Source: Micromonospora sp. U21
GTDB lineage: Bacteria > Actinomycetota > Actinomycetes > Mycobacteriales > Micromonosporaceae
DNA length: 64,000 bases
Direction: 5' to 3'
Assembly (NCBI RefSeq): GCF_018070045.1
Contig: NZ_JAGPYK010000033.1
Location: 1-64,000 of the forward strand
Part shown: one piece after another, positions 52,719 to 61,694 of the stretch
Layout of the letters: each line of letters starts with the position of its first letter
Position numbering within the stretch: position 1 is the first letter of the stretch
Notes under the pieces: model-generated
Told to the model about the DNA's origin: nothing
Databases searched by the model: none
The model's input: only the letters and a program-made list of their open reading frames with translations
Position numbers and translations under genes: made by a program

Positions 52719-52865
52719 TTAGGGTTTGCGGTTGACCGTTTGACCGCTGGCTTTGCTACTGACTTCCGGGGTCAGCGTGATCTTGCCGATCTCGATGTTG
52801 TATTGGATCGACGCCGCCGTCGGTTCCGACGGCTTGCCGTGTCGGTCAACGGGACTTCCGTTCAC
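52719..52865 (-). other. Short coding-like tail of unknown gene
   Basis: The minus-strand frame reads DRHGKPSEPTAASIQYNIEI and GKITLTPEVSSKASGQTVNR and ends in TAA. It has the feel of a protein C-terminus with a start (GTG) only by chance. I do not recognise the family. It abuts the end of the ligase relic at 52718. Confidence 0.3.
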
Positions 52866-52957
52866 TCACAGTGACGAGTCGCCCGTAGCTGAACGTGCGT
52901 TGTCAGCGGCAGATGAGGATGTTGGCAAGCACGATAGACGCAAACCGGTTGCCGGGT

Positions 52958-53344
52958 TCAGATCCACGTCCAAGGACGGAAGACTTTCCACACTCGTCCG
53001 CGCCAACGTACACGTCGAGGATGGAGGAAGGTCTCAATGTCCTCCAGCGCAGTAGTGGCGCCAATGCGGCGTAGCAGCGGAACCACCCGGTCCTCGTCTA
53101 GTCGGCGATAGACCCTCGCCACGTGTCCCAGACAAGTCGCGGCGAGTAACCTCACCTGGCGATCCTCGTGATCAAGTAACCCAAGATAGAGCTCCTGCAG
53201 CTCCTTCCAGTTCCCATCGCCATACAGAGCGGAGCCGACCATGGCGTCCAGAGCGCTGGAAAGCTCGCCGCGGTCGAGCGCCGCGCGCACCTCGGCCGGC
53301 GTTGCCGGCGGCGGGTTGTGGAAGACGTGATGCTCATGGCCCAT
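52958..53344 (-). CDS. Small HEAT-repeat-like protein
   Basis: A 128-residue cytoplasmic protein beginning MGHEHHVFHNPPPATPAEVR. A helical-repeat core follows (LDRGELSSALDAMVGSALYG, HEDRQVRLLAATCLGHVARV, LDEDRVVPLLRRIGATTALE). The layout matches small HEAT-like proteins of actinomycetes that often accompany polymorphic toxins; no toxin is adjacent. Start at the ATG 53344 chosen, though an ATG three codons earlier is possible. The C-terminal RRVRWRGRVWKVFRPWTWI is unusual and may result from a late frameshift. Confidence 0.6.
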   Translation of the reverse strand: MGHEHHVFHNPPPATPAEVRAALDRGELSSALDAMVGSALYGDGNWKELQELYLGLLDHEDRQVRLLAATCLGHVARVYRRLDEDRVVPLLRRIGATTALEDIETFLHPRRVRWRGRVWKVFRPWTWI

Positions 53345-53815
53345 GGGCCACATCTTTACTCACCGGTGAGCCGGAGCGATCAACCGCTAGGCGCCAGGCG
53401 GGCCACCAAGCGTACTCATCTCGGCCAGATGTGCGCGTCGGCTCAACCATCGCCGTCGCCATCAGGGTCCACGGGGAGTTACTGAGCGACCCTGCGCTGA
53501 TTGCTCCATCAGCAGTTCGCCGCCAGCGACACCCATGGGGTCGGCCAAGGGGATCGCGATCCGCGAAGGCTGTGAGGCGTGGCGCGGTGAGCAGTGCGGG
53601 GACTGCGTCGTACTTGCAGGCAGCGGCGAGGCCGACGGCAGCTGCGGGTGCGAGGCGGGCCGCACTGACGGTGTCGCGAAGGGCGACGGTGACGCGATGC
53701 CGCATGACTGACGGCTCTATCTTGTCGGAAGGGGTGCGCGGTCAGGACCTACTGGAACATCCTGTGGCTCATCGATTTATGTGCCCCTGATGTCAATCGT
53801 TGACACAGTAGTCGG
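53345..53815. other. Intergenic region without a confident gene
   Basis: A minus-strand frame (53334-53705) reads TVALRDTVSAARLAPAAAVG and later LTAFADRDPLGRPHG, but has no ribosome site or family match and overlaps the HEAT gene start. I see no promoter or repeat. The right end supplies the upstream region of the LtrA gene. Confidence 0.4.
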
Positions 53816-56257
53816 GTGGGTGGCGGCGATGGGGAAGTGGCGTCGCGCGGCGCATTCCCGTCGGCTGGGCGGATCAAGGCCGCGACGCATGGCGGGGTGA
53901 CGCGGCCGGAGCTCTTTCTGGATCTGGTATTCGTCTACGCCTTCATCAACGTCACCCAACTCATGTCGGAACGCCCAGCTCTGGACGCGCTGCTTCAGGG
54001 AGGGTTGGTGGTGCTGCTGCTCTGGCGCAGTTGGATCGGCTACGCCTGGGTGGGAAACCTGGTGAGGCTTGACCGGGGCAGCCTGCCGGTCACCATATTC
54101 GCGGCGGCCACCGCGATTTTGCTCACCGCCGTCGCCATCCCGGAGGTCTTCGTTGACCAGCCGGGTGGGCTATCCGGACCCCTCGTTTTCGTCGTCGGCT
54201 TCTTGGCGGCTCGCGTCGGGTCCTTATTGATCATCTCTCGCGAGCAACGAGGCTCGGCAAAGTCGTCCGCTCCAGCCAGGCGCGCGTGGCTCCCGCTGGC
54301 CGGCAGCGGCCCACTGCTGCTGTGCGCGGTCCTGCTGCCGCACCACCTACCACCGGGCCGGAACGCGGAAGCTCTTCAACTTCTGCTCTTCGCGGTCGCG
54401 ATCGTCATCGACTACGCGGGCCTGCGCGCGCCAGGTACCGGTAGTTGGCAGCTGACATCGGTGCGACACTGGGCCGAGCGACACAACCTGATCATGCTCA
54501 TCGCCTTAGGCGAGACGATCATCTCGATCGGCACGAGTCGCGGCCTCACCGGCAACCATCCGATCACCTGGTCCGTGCTCGGCGGGTCGGTGCTCGGTCT
54601 TGTCGTCGTGGCGTTCCTGTGGTGGGCGTACTTCGACATCGCCGCACCCAGCGGTGAGCAGGCATTGCAGTCCACCTCACATCACGCGCGGTCCCGCCTC
54701 GCCCGCGACGCCTATTCACTTTTGCACCTGCCGATGATCGGTGGGCTCATCCTGGTCGCGTTCGGGCTCAAGAAGGCGCTGAGCGGAGGCCCGGTCGGCC
54801 ACCTCGAACGGTGGGATGTGCCCGACCTGGCATCTCTTTACGGTGGTGTGGTCCTGTACCTACTAGGGCTGGTGGCGTTCGAATGGCGCATCGTCCGACG
54901 GGTCGGCCGCGGTCCAGTACTCGGCCTTGTCCTCGTCGCACTGCTGGTTGCGCCTGCCCGTCACCTGACAGCTCCGGGATCCCTCGCGCTCCTCGCCGGC
55001 GCCCTGGTCTGCGTGGTGCTCGCCCATGTGACGCTGCTGCGACGGCGCCACCGCCAACTGCACCGCGCTATCGCGGTAACGGTCGGTCAGGAGGTCGATG
55101 CCACCCCGGAGGAACTGTTCCTGGATCTGGTCTTCGTGTATGCGTTCATCCAAGTCACCGTACTGATGACCCGGCACCCTTCGATGAGCGGAGTGCTCCA
55201 GGGACTAGCTGTCCTGGCGCTGCTGTGGTGGTCCTGGGTCAACTACACCTGGTTCACCACGACGATCCGCAGCGCGGGAAACCTGCTGCGGCTGGTCATC
55301 CTCGCCGCGGTGGCCCTGATCCTGATGCTGGGCGTCGCCACGCCACAGGCGTTCAGCTATGTATCCGCAGGGCTGCCCGGGCCGCTGATCGTCGTCACCT
55401 CGTATGCGGCGGTGCGCCTCCTGCATCTGGTGTCGTCCTGGCTGGCGGTCCGGCGCGACGCCACCCTTCGCGCCCCCGTGGTCAGGGCGGCCGGACCGAC
55501 CGGGGTGGGAATAGTCCTGCTGCTCTGCGCGGTGGTGCCCGCCCAAGCCACTGGTGATCCGCTCACCCCGTTCACCACATTGTGCTGGGCCGCCGCCATT
55601 CTCATTGACGTGGGCGGCGGGTACCTCATCGGATCCCGAAACTGGTGGTTGCATTCCGTCAGTCGATGGATGGGTCGCTACAACCTGATAATCCTCATCG
55701 CGCTCGGCCAAGCGGTCATCTCCACCGGAATGGCCATCGGCGATCCGCCCATCTCGATTGCCAGCCTCGGCGCCGTCGCACTCAGTGCCGGACTGCTCTT
55801 CACGTTGTGGTGGACCTACGTCGGCACCGACGTCGTCATCGGCCACCGATTCGCCGAACTCGCCACCAGCCGCCAACGCGGCGCCCTGGCCCGAGATGCC
55901 TACGCGTACCTTCACCTGTTCCTCGTCGCCGGCCTCGTGCTGGTCGCCTTCGGGCTGCGCACGACCTTGCCGCATCCGACGCAGCATTTAGGTGCCGCGG
56001 TGATGATGGGGCAGGCCACACTGGTGTGCGGAATCATTGTCTACCTACTCGCCGATCACCTCATATGGCGGCGCGCCCGCCGCCCAGTGGGTCGCTGGCG
56101 GGCAGTGAGTCTGGTGGTCGCCGCGCTGTCGCCGGTGACGATACTAATGCCAATATTGTGGGCGTTGGTCGCGCTCACATTGGCGCTGCTCGCCGCTCAC
56201 GTGCTCGGGCGTTCGGCCACCCCGCCACTGGACACGGTACTCAGCGACAGGCCATGA
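53816..56257 (+). CDS. Tandem double LtrA-family membrane protein
   Basis: An 813-residue protein made of two complete low-temperature-requirement-A (LtrA) units. Each begins with ELFLDLVFVYAFI (residues about 32 and 431), followed by LLWRSWIGYAWV or LLWWSWVNYTWF, a mid-domain W-x(n)-ERHNLIMLIALGETIIS or GRYNLIILIALGQAVIS helix, a WWAY/WWTY helix, and a DAYSLLHLP or DAYAYLHLF helix. One unit is normally about 380-400 residues. About 20 helices are predicted. LtrA proteins are of unknown function; they were named from a cold-growth phenotype in Listeria. The first copy keeps the E of GETIIS; the second has Q, so the halves have diverged. GTG start. Monocistronic. Confidence 0.85.
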   Translation: MGGGDGEVASRGAFPSAGRIKAATHGGVTRPELFLDLVFVYAFINVTQLMSERPALDALLQGGLVVLLLWRSWIGYAWVGNLVRLDRGSLPVTIFAAATAILLTAVAIPEVFVDQPGGLSGPLVFVVGFLAARVGSLLIISREQRGSAKSSAPARRAWLPLAGSGPLLLCAVLLPHHLPPGRNAEALQLLLFAVAIVIDYAGLRAPGTGSWQLTSVRHWAERHNLIMLIALGETIISIGTSRGLTGNHPITWSVLGGSVLGLVVVAFLWWAYFDIAAPSGEQALQSTSHHARSRLARDAYSLLHLPMIGGLILVAFGLKKALSGGPVGHLERWDVPDLASLYGGVVLYLLGLVAFEWRIVRRVGRGPVLGLVLVALLVAPARHLTAPGSLALLAGALVCVVLAHVTLLRRRHRQLHRAIAVTVGQEVDATPEELFLDLVFVYAFIQVTVLMTRHPSMSGVLQGLAVLALLWWSWVNYTWFTTTIRSAGNLLRLVILAAVALILMLGVATPQAFSYVSAGLPGPLIVVTSYAAVRLLHLVSSWLAVRRDATLRAPVVRAAGPTGVGIVLLLCAVVPAQATGDPLTPFTTLCWAAAILIDVGGGYLIGSRNWWLHSVSRWMGRYNLIILIALGQAVISTGMAIGDPPISIASLGAVALSAGLLFTLWWTYVGTDVVIGHRFAELATSRQRGALARDAYAYLHLFLVAGLVLVAFGLRTTLPHPTQHLGAAVMMGQATLVCGIIVYLLADHLIWRRARRPVGRWRAVSLVVAALSPVTILMPILWALVALTLALLAAHVLGRSATPPLDTVLSDRP

Positions 56258-56389
56258 CGTGGCATGCGAGACAGGCTGTCCCTGTTGCCCTGGTCGTCCC
56301 TTCGCGCACGGTGCGAACACGGCTGGCGGTACGCGCACACCATCGCGCCGACCCTCCCCAGCGGACGAGCCGGCGCGGTGGTGTGAAGG

Positions 56390-56650
56390 TCAGCGGACGC
56401 GCCGACGGCCGTAGGCGCCAGCGGCGATCGCGACGCCGATGGCGGCGAAGGTGACCTGGAGGTTCAGCTCGGTCCAGTCGATACCGCAGGTGTCGTCGAC
56501 GCCGAGGACTCCGGCGACGAGGGTGCCCAGGATCGCGGTGACCACGCCGATGAGCAAGGTCAGCCAGATCGGGATGTTCTGCATGCCCGGTACGACCAGC
56601 CGGCCAGCGCGCCGATGAAAGGAGCGGTGATGATGGCCCTGAAGAAGCCC
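56390..56650 (-). pseudogene. GlsB/YeaQ-family small membrane protein, frameshifted
   Basis: FFRAIITAPFIGALAG in one frame and RLVVPGMQNIPIWLTLLIGV, then GVDDTCGIDWTELNLQVTFA and AAGAYGRRR in another. Together these make the transglycosylase-associated (GlsB/YeaQ) three-helix protein. The one-base shift near 56600 removes the normal start; a short product from the ATG in PGMQN would lack the first helix. Members are stress-linked and of unknown function. Confidence 0.6.
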
Positions 56651-57053
56651 GTGACTTCACAAGGGCCATCCCTCCAGAGGGGTCGTCGTCGGCCCGATCA
56701 TTGCCCAGCCAATGTTGGGTAAAACCATCGGAGGTCTGCAGCGCCCTCCGACAGAAGCGACGGGCGGCGCCGGGCGACCGTCGGGGCGTTCAAGCAGACG
56801 CGAGTCGTCAGGTTTTGAGGAGTGCGCTTCGTGGGATGCGAACGAAGTACAGGGCGGTCTTGGCACCCCACCACGGCACGTATCCGTTACCAGCAGGCTT
56901 CCCGTCGGCTGAGGTATGCATCGCACAGGCAGGCGATCGCCACCTCGAGAGCTGGCCGACACACGCCGCAGGCCATCGGCAGAGTGTCCGACTATGCCGC
57001 GATGCGCGCGACGCCAACGGGCGCGCCTGCGGCTCAGTCGCGCTTGCTGCGTC
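56651..57053. other. Intergenic region without a confident gene
   Basis: About 400 bp between the GlsB relic and the oxidoreductase end. Open frames are shadows without ribosome sites. I see no recognisable protein, repeat or promoter. Confidence 0.4.
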
Positions 57054-58049
57054 CTATCCGACCTTGAGGGCCAGCTTGCCAACATAGTGATCATTGAGGG
57101 CGCGATGCGCATCCTTGACTCGCTGCAACGGGAAGGTCCGGGCGACGTGGACCTCGAGGGAGCTGGCCTCGATGATCGCGTTCAGCCGATCGGTGGCGGT
57201 GCGGCTTCGATCCCCGTCGTAGTAGGACACCGTCGCGCCCGGCGACGTTACGGGCACGGGCAGGACACCGTTCGGCCAGGCGATCCGTCCCGAGTTCTTG
57301 ATCGCGCGAAGAGACCGTTCGGCAGTCTCGCCTCCCACGGTGACCAGAGCCGCATCGAGCCCGCCTGGTGCGAACTCGAATGCCGCAGCCAACACATCGT
57401 CTTTGCGACCGTCGATGGCGTCGTCGGCGCCGAGGCGCCGGGCCAGGGCGACACCGTCGTCACCAGAGGCCACAGCCAGCACACGGATGCCGCTGTGCCG
57501 CGCCAACTGCACGGCCATGTGCCCGATACCCCCGCTGGCCCCGAAGACCATAAGCGTCTCCTCCGGCCGCAGGCCAAGCAGATCGAGGCCGCTCAGTGCG
57601 GTCAGGGCGTCCCACGCCATCGCGCCGGCCTGCTCGGCCGGCAGCCGGTCGGGCACGCGCGCCACGAACTCCGCCTCAACGACGCCGTAGTCGGCGTAGA
57701 AGCCGCCACGCGGTACCGGCATCGTCGCAGCGTAGACACGCTCACCCACGTCGAACCGGGTGACGTTGCGTCCGAGCGCGGCCACCGTGCCCGCCGCGTC
57801 CCAGCCGAGGACATAGGGAAAGGTCGACGCGACGCCGAAAGCGCCGTCGTAGTCCCCCTCCCGCTCGGCCGCGTCCCAGGACCCGACCCCTGCGAACTCC
57901 ACCCGGATGAGGACGTCGTCGTCGCCGATGTCGGGGAGCGGTATCCGGCGCGACGAGAGTTCGTCGACTCCGCCGAACCGGTCCAGGACGACCGCGTTCA
58001 TCTGCGGCTCCACGATCGCGCCCGCTGTGCGCTCGTCTCTGCTGTCCAT
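57054..58049 (-). CDS. Zinc-free MDR-type NADP-dependent oxidoreductase (quinone-reductase-like)
   Basis: A 331-residue medium-chain dehydrogenase/reductase. The GroES-like N-domain (MNAVVLDRFGGVDELSSRRI, FPYVLGWDAAGTVAALG) lacks the zinc-binding Cys/His set. The Rossmann part has TLMVFGASGGIGHMAVQLAR, and VLAVASGDDGVALARRLGAD follows. It would reduce quinones or enones with NADPH. It is divergent from marR, and both promoters are covered by MarR-type palindromes, so oxidative or phenolic stress induction is plausible. The ATG at 58049 lies before a short tail; an internal ATG (QMNAVVLD) is also possible. Confidence 0.85.
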   Translation of the reverse strand: MDSRDERTAGAIVEPQMNAVVLDRFGGVDELSSRRIPLPDIGDDDVLIRVEFAGVGSWDAAEREGDYDGAFGVASTFPYVLGWDAAGTVAALGRNVTRFDVGERVYAATMPVPRGGFYADYGVVEAEFVARVPDRLPAEQAGAMAWDALTALSGLDLLGLRPEETLMVFGASGGIGHMAVQLARHSGIRVLAVASGDDGVALARRLGADDAIDGRKDDVLAAAFEFAPGGLDAALVTVGGETAERSLRAIKNSGRIAWPNGVLPVPVTSPGATVSYYDGDRSRTATDRLNAIIEASSLEVHVARTFPLQRVKDAHRALNDHYVGKLALKVG

Positions 58050-58061
58050 CGGCCCTCCTTG

Positions 58062-58128
58062 TTACTTGAGTGGATCAAGGATCATTGGACCACAGTTATT
58101 TGAGTGAATCAAGTAATTCCTCTAGACT
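58062..58128. promoter_or_regulatory. MarR operators and marR promoter
   Basis: Two copies of a palindrome, CTTGA-N5-TCAAG (centre 58072) and TTTGA-N5-TCAAG (centre 58106), are 34 bp apart. A sigma-70-like promoter for marR, TTGAGT (58100-58105), 17 bp, TAGACT (58123-58128), overlaps the second palindrome. Its start point would fall at the ATG itself (58135), giving a leaderless mRNA. Confidence 0.6.
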
Positions 58129-58134
58129 GGCGCC

Positions 58135-58557
58135 ATGGCGCTGCCGAACGGACCCGTAACCGCCTCGTCCGAGGCCGAGGCCGTCTTGTTCGACCTGGTC
58201 GACGTGTACGACCGCGCCTACGAGGCGGCCGCAGCCGAGCTGTCGCTCAGCCCGGCACAGGCATGTGTGCTCGGGCGACTCGATGAGCGACGCGGCATGG
58301 GCGGCTTGGCCGAGGAGCTCGGCTGCGATGCCTCCAACATCACCCAGATCGTCGTGCGTCTCGAAGCACTCGGCCTCGTGACCCGCGAACCGAATCCCCG
58401 GGACCGCCGCGCACGACTCGTCGCGCGAACCCCCCGCGGAGACGAGATCAACCACCGGTTCGCAACAGCCTTCACCTTCGCCCGCACGGCGGTCGGACGA
58501 CTCTCACCCGACGAACAGGACCAGTTGACGGCGCTGCTGCGCAAAGCACTGGGCTGA
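58135..58557 (+). CDS. MarR-family transcriptional regulator
   Basis: A 140-residue winged-helix regulator: LSPAQACVLGRLDERRGMGG, the recognition region LAEELGCDASNITQIVVRLE, and the wing VTREPNPRDRRARLVARTPR (the DxR-type wing motif). Divergent to the MDR oxidoreductase with two palindromes between. Probably represses both, releasing on binding of a phenolic or oxidised ligand. The ATG directly follows a -10 box with no room for a ribosome site, so a leaderless start is predicted. Confidence 0.86.
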   Translation: MALPNGPVTASSEAEAVLFDLVDVYDRAYEAAAAELSLSPAQACVLGRLDERRGMGGLAEELGCDASNITQIVVRLEALGLVTREPNPRDRRARLVARTPRGDEINHRFATAFTFARTAVGRLSPDEQDQLTALLRKALG

Positions 58558-58877
58558 CACGCGCCCTGCGGCCACCCCATCACGGTGGATCCAGCGGCTG
58601 CAGGGGTGCGGGCAGTCTCTGATTGTTCGCCATCACGCTCGACGTGGCATGTTCTGCGACGATGAGCATGAGCGCGCTTCTGTCTTGGGTCGTGGTGGCG
58701 TTCAAGCCCGTGCGACATCCATGCCGGTCGGCCGGTACTCGGCCACCGGCCCAACAGCAAGCCAGCCGAACCTTCACCGGACCTGATCAACAACTTCTCA
58801 ACACGCTCTTGGAGTTCCTCACAGAATGATCTCTGGGCTTGCCGTCCCTTGTAGGGGACGATCTACGATGTTCGGCA
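58558..58877. other. Intergenic region without a confident gene
   Basis: Short open frames only. The last 40 bp (around CTTGTAGGGGACGATCTACG) probably form the left end of the IS5-type relic that begins at 58878. Confidence 0.4.
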
Positions 58878-58982
58878 GTGAGGCGTGGTGAGCAGCCGCC
58901 GTGGATCGAGCCGGACGGGCTGTGGCAGCGCATCGAGCCGTTGCTGCCCACACCCGGTCGCTACCAGCGGTACCCGGGACGC
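58878..58982 (+). pseudogene. IS5-family transposase, N-terminal fragment
   Basis: From a GTG: VRRGEQPPWIEPDGLWQRIE and PLLPTPGRYQRYPGR, the opening of IS5/IS1647-like transposases. After PGR the homology stops abruptly at the fragment of a permease gene in the opposite orientation. It is a recombination junction. Confidence 0.6.
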
Positions 58983-58984
58983 GT

Positions 58985-59152
58985 CGTCCAGCCCGTACGT
59001 GAGCCGGATCTGCCCCAGTGACTCCGGGCCGCGCTCCTCACCGGCCAGCGCCAGGGCCGGGTCGCCGGGCAAGGCCCGGATGCCCACGAACACCAGCATG
59101 CTCGCCAGCACCAGCAGCGATGCGCCGTCCGGCGGAGGGCGAACGTGAGCAT
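58985..59152 (-). pseudogene. Dipeptide/oligopeptide ABC permease, N-terminal fragment
   Basis: The ATG at 59152 starts MLTFALRRTAHR; one frame later come LLVLASMLVFVGIRALPGDP, ALALAGEERGPESLGQIRLT and YGLDD. This is the first helix and loop of DppB/GsiC-type permeases. It is frameshifted and cut after about 55 residues by the IS5 relic. Confidence 0.6.
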
Positions 59153-59165
59153 CTTCAAAAATGCC

Positions 59166-59210
59166 CGGCCCGGTCCGAGTGGGCGGAAACCCGCCACCCG
59201 GACCGGGCCG
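59166..59210 (-). terminator. Terminator hairpin after the peptidase gene
   Basis: A 12-bp outer stem (CGGCCCGGTCCG) and an inner GTGGGCGG/CCGCCAC stem with a bulge and AAAC tip. It begins 12 nt after the stop of the minus-strand peptidase gene. Confidence 0.65.
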
Positions 59211-59222
59211 AAGCAATTGGTC

Positions 59223-61142
59223 TTACTCGCCGCCGCCGAGGGCGGACGCGAGTGCGGACTTGCCCCCGACGATCGGGAGGTCGACTCTGGTTTGGCTGTG
59301 GTGTGTGTACAGGCTCAGCTGCGTGCCTGGCGGGGGCCGGAGGGTGAAGACCCGGTCGCTGGAGTACACGACGATCCCGATCTGGCTACCTTCGTTAAAC
59401 ACGTAGTCGTGCGGCTGCAGGTCGAAGTTGTGAGTGAACGGGGCTCCCGGCATGATGCCGTAGCTGCGATCCAAGCCGAAGCGCTTCAGCGGGTCCGACC
59501 AGCCCCGCGCGATGATCTTCGGGTTGCCCGACTTCGGGTACTCGACCAGCATCGCGCTGACGATCCCGGCCCGGGCGTTGATCGACATCCGAGTCGAGAC
59601 ATGCACCGTCCCGCTGAGATGGACGGCCTCGGTGAGCGCCGGGGTGCGGTAGGCGAGGCGGTTCGGCGACTGCTCCGCGCGGGCGAAGGACGTCGCGTCG
59701 ATCGTCATGTCATCGGTGAAGGTCTCGGTGACCGGCCTGTCTGCGACCTTGCGTGTCAGCGTGAGCCTGCCGGTGGTGTTGTCGCCACTGGCTCCTAGGA
59801 AGACAGGTGTGGAGGCGGAGCCGGGCGCTGGCCAGCTGTCGTATGGCGTCCAGGTGCCGTCTTCGCGCTCGATGACTGCTGAGGGCTCGTCCAGCACATC
59901 GTTGTTCACCCCGTGCAGCCAGTAGGTCCACCAGCGGTTGAGCAGGTCCAGCCAGGCCGCCCGGTTGTTCGAGAGCGCCCGGTCGCCGTGCCCGCCCTGG
60001 TGCAGCCACACCTGGTGAGGGATGCCGTTCTCTTCGAGGGCGTCAACGAGCTGGGCGGCATTGCGGAGCTTCACGTTCTGGTCGTTCAGGCCGTGCTGCA
60101 CCAGGACGCCGCCGGCGATGTTGCCGATGTTCGGCAGGTAGTTGCGCTCGTGCCACCATTGGTTGTACTCACCGGTGAGCCGGTCCTGACCCCGCCGGAC
60201 CTCTTCCTTGGTGTAGTCACACACCTCCGGGTACTTCCGAGAGATGTTGGAGTTGTGGTTGGAGTTCTGGTCGCCCCCAAGGTTGGTGTTGGTCGAGATC
60301 GGCGTGCCGTTCATCCGGCGGTAGTCGTAGTAGCTGGAGATTGCCGCGATGGGCACGATTGCCCGCAGTTCCTTCACACCGGTCGTGGCCACCCCGATCG
60401 GTAGCGTGCCGTCATAGGACGTGCCGATCATCCCAACCAGACCGGTGGTCCAGTTGGCCTTGACCGGGTTGCCGTCGATGTCATAGGCGTCGGCCCGGCC
60501 GTTGAACCAGTCGATGACTGCCTTGAGCGAATTGTGCTCCTCGGGACCGCCCCCAGTAGTGCACCCGGTCGAGCTGCCCGTACCGAGCATCTGTGCGTGG
60601 GCGAAGATGAAGCCGCGTGAGAGGAACTCGTTCTGGTACGTCCCGCCGTTGATTGTCTGGTGCGGCAGCACGGTGCCGTCGTACGGCTTGTCCGGCGGCG
60701 GGAAGTACGGGAACGGGCCGGGATCCGGCGGCGGCGCGTAGCCCGGCCGCTGGGGAGCGTAGAGCGGAACGTGGACCTCGTTGTTCAGGAACTCCCCTCC
60801 GTCGCCCCAGTAAGGGCTCGCCTGCATGATGATCGGCAGCTGGATGCCCTTGTCGGTCGACGCCGGCCGCCGGATCTGGACCCGGATGCGGTCATGGGCA
60901 CCGTCCCGGTCGGTGTCCATGCCCTCGGCCTCGACCCAGACATTCTGGCTGATGATCTCTTCACCGGCGTACACCGGCTGGGCTCGGCCGTTCTCGAACA
61001 CAGGACGCTGCCCGGTCGGCTGCTCCTGGGCGCCGGCCGCCGGGGCGGCGAACCCAATCGAGGCAACGAGCGCCAGCGCTACGGCCCCGGGCAGCCAGTT
61101 TCGTGGTCGTGATCGTCGCTGTCGATGGACGGGCAGATGCAT
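59223..61142 (-). CDS. Secreted X-Pro dipeptidyl-peptidase-like S15/CocE hydrolase
   Basis: A 639-residue exoenzyme with a long basic Sec signal (RPRNWLPGAVALALVASIGF, cut near AGA). The alpha/beta-hydrolase domain carries the nucleophile motif GMIGTSYDGTLPIGVA, an acidic-residue region at GLNDQNVKLRNA, and the histidine in HQGGHGDRALS. The PepX_C jelly-roll domain (from about 450; ETFTDDMTIDATSFARAEQS, HLSGTVHVSTRMSINARAGI) ends in VYSSDRVFTLRPPPGTQLSL. Family members release X-Pro dipeptides or hydrolyse esters. The ATG at 61142 follows GAAGGAG and is preferred to the open frame upstream, which covers an unrelated relic. Confidence 0.87.
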   Translation of the reverse strand: MHLPVHRQRRSRPRNWLPGAVALALVASIGFAAPAAGAQEQPTGQRPVFENGRAQPVYAGEEIISQNVWVEAEGMDTDRDGAHDRIRVQIRRPASTDKGIQLPIIMQASPYWGDGGEFLNNEVHVPLYAPQRPGYAPPPDPGPFPYFPPPDKPYDGTVLPHQTINGGTYQNEFLSRGFIFAHAQMLGTGSSTGCTTGGGPEEHNSLKAVIDWFNGRADAYDIDGNPVKANWTTGLVGMIGTSYDGTLPIGVATTGVKELRAIVPIAAISSYYDYRRMNGTPISTNTNLGGDQNSNHNSNISRKYPEVCDYTKEEVRRGQDRLTGEYNQWWHERNYLPNIGNIAGGVLVQHGLNDQNVKLRNAAQLVDALEENGIPHQVWLHQGGHGDRALSNNRAAWLDLLNRWWTYWLHGVNNDVLDEPSAVIEREDGTWTPYDSWPAPGSASTPVFLGASGDNTTGRLTLTRKVADRPVTETFTDDMTIDATSFARAEQSPNRLAYRTPALTEAVHLSGTVHVSTRMSINARAGIVSAMLVEYPKSGNPKIIARGWSDPLKRFGLDRSYGIMPGAPFTHNFDLQPHDYVFNEGSQIGIVVYSSDRVFTLRPPPGTQLSLYTHHSQTRVDLPIVGGKSALASALGGGE

Positions 61143-61309
61143 GATCACGGACTCCTTCGGTGCGCAGGGCATGGGCAGGACGTGTTGGGACCACCGCGAG
61201 TCGGTGAGGCGGGCGGTTTTCAGGCGGGGCAGCCAGTTGCCGAGGAACTCGAAGCCGGTCATGGCCGAGGTGCCCGCCACGAAGACGTTCGGGTGGTAGT
61301 GGTGGATCG

Positions 61310-61600
61310 GTGCCGCGGCGTTCGAGAATCTCCTCGATGGCCTGCTGGTAGCGCCTTTCGCGCTCCACGACCGCGCGGGCCTCGTCGAGCAGTGCGTCGG
61401 TCGAGTCGTCGGCGGCCCTACTGTAGGGCCGCCTGGTTCTCGCCAGATCTGCTGCCGCCCCCGCTGTCCGACACCGGCGAGCAGGCTGCGACGGTGCAGG
61501 CAAGGGCGACCGTCACCACCGCTGCCCAGAGTGGACGGAGCCTGCGTGGGCTCGTTTCGCCCGGGAAGGGGTTCGATGGCAACTCCTCGAGTCGGCGACT
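61310..61600 (-). pseudogene. Lipoprotein gene relic, frameshifted
   Basis: One frame gives RRLRPLWAAVVTVALACTVA and AACSPVSDSGGGSRSGENQA, a lipoprotein signal with lipobox. The next frame continues SRAADDSTDALLDEARAVVE and RERRYQQAIEEILERRG, a helical segment. The two join near 61425 by a one-base shift. The rest is missing or scrambled. I do not recognise the family; periplasmic helical lipoproteins are one possibility. Confidence 0.4.
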
Positions 61601-61694
61601 CTGGGAGCGTATGTTGTATACGAAGATGTTTGCAAGACCTCCTTCGATGCCCTGCGACCACCCCTGCACTTGCCGATAATCTCGTCCGTGCACG

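Noticed and set aside
52753..53055. A 100-residue plus-strand gene starting with a hydrophobic stretch
   Set aside because: No ribosome site or family. It overlaps the convincing end of the small HEAT gene on the other strand, and the hydrophobic part is the complement of another coding-like frame.
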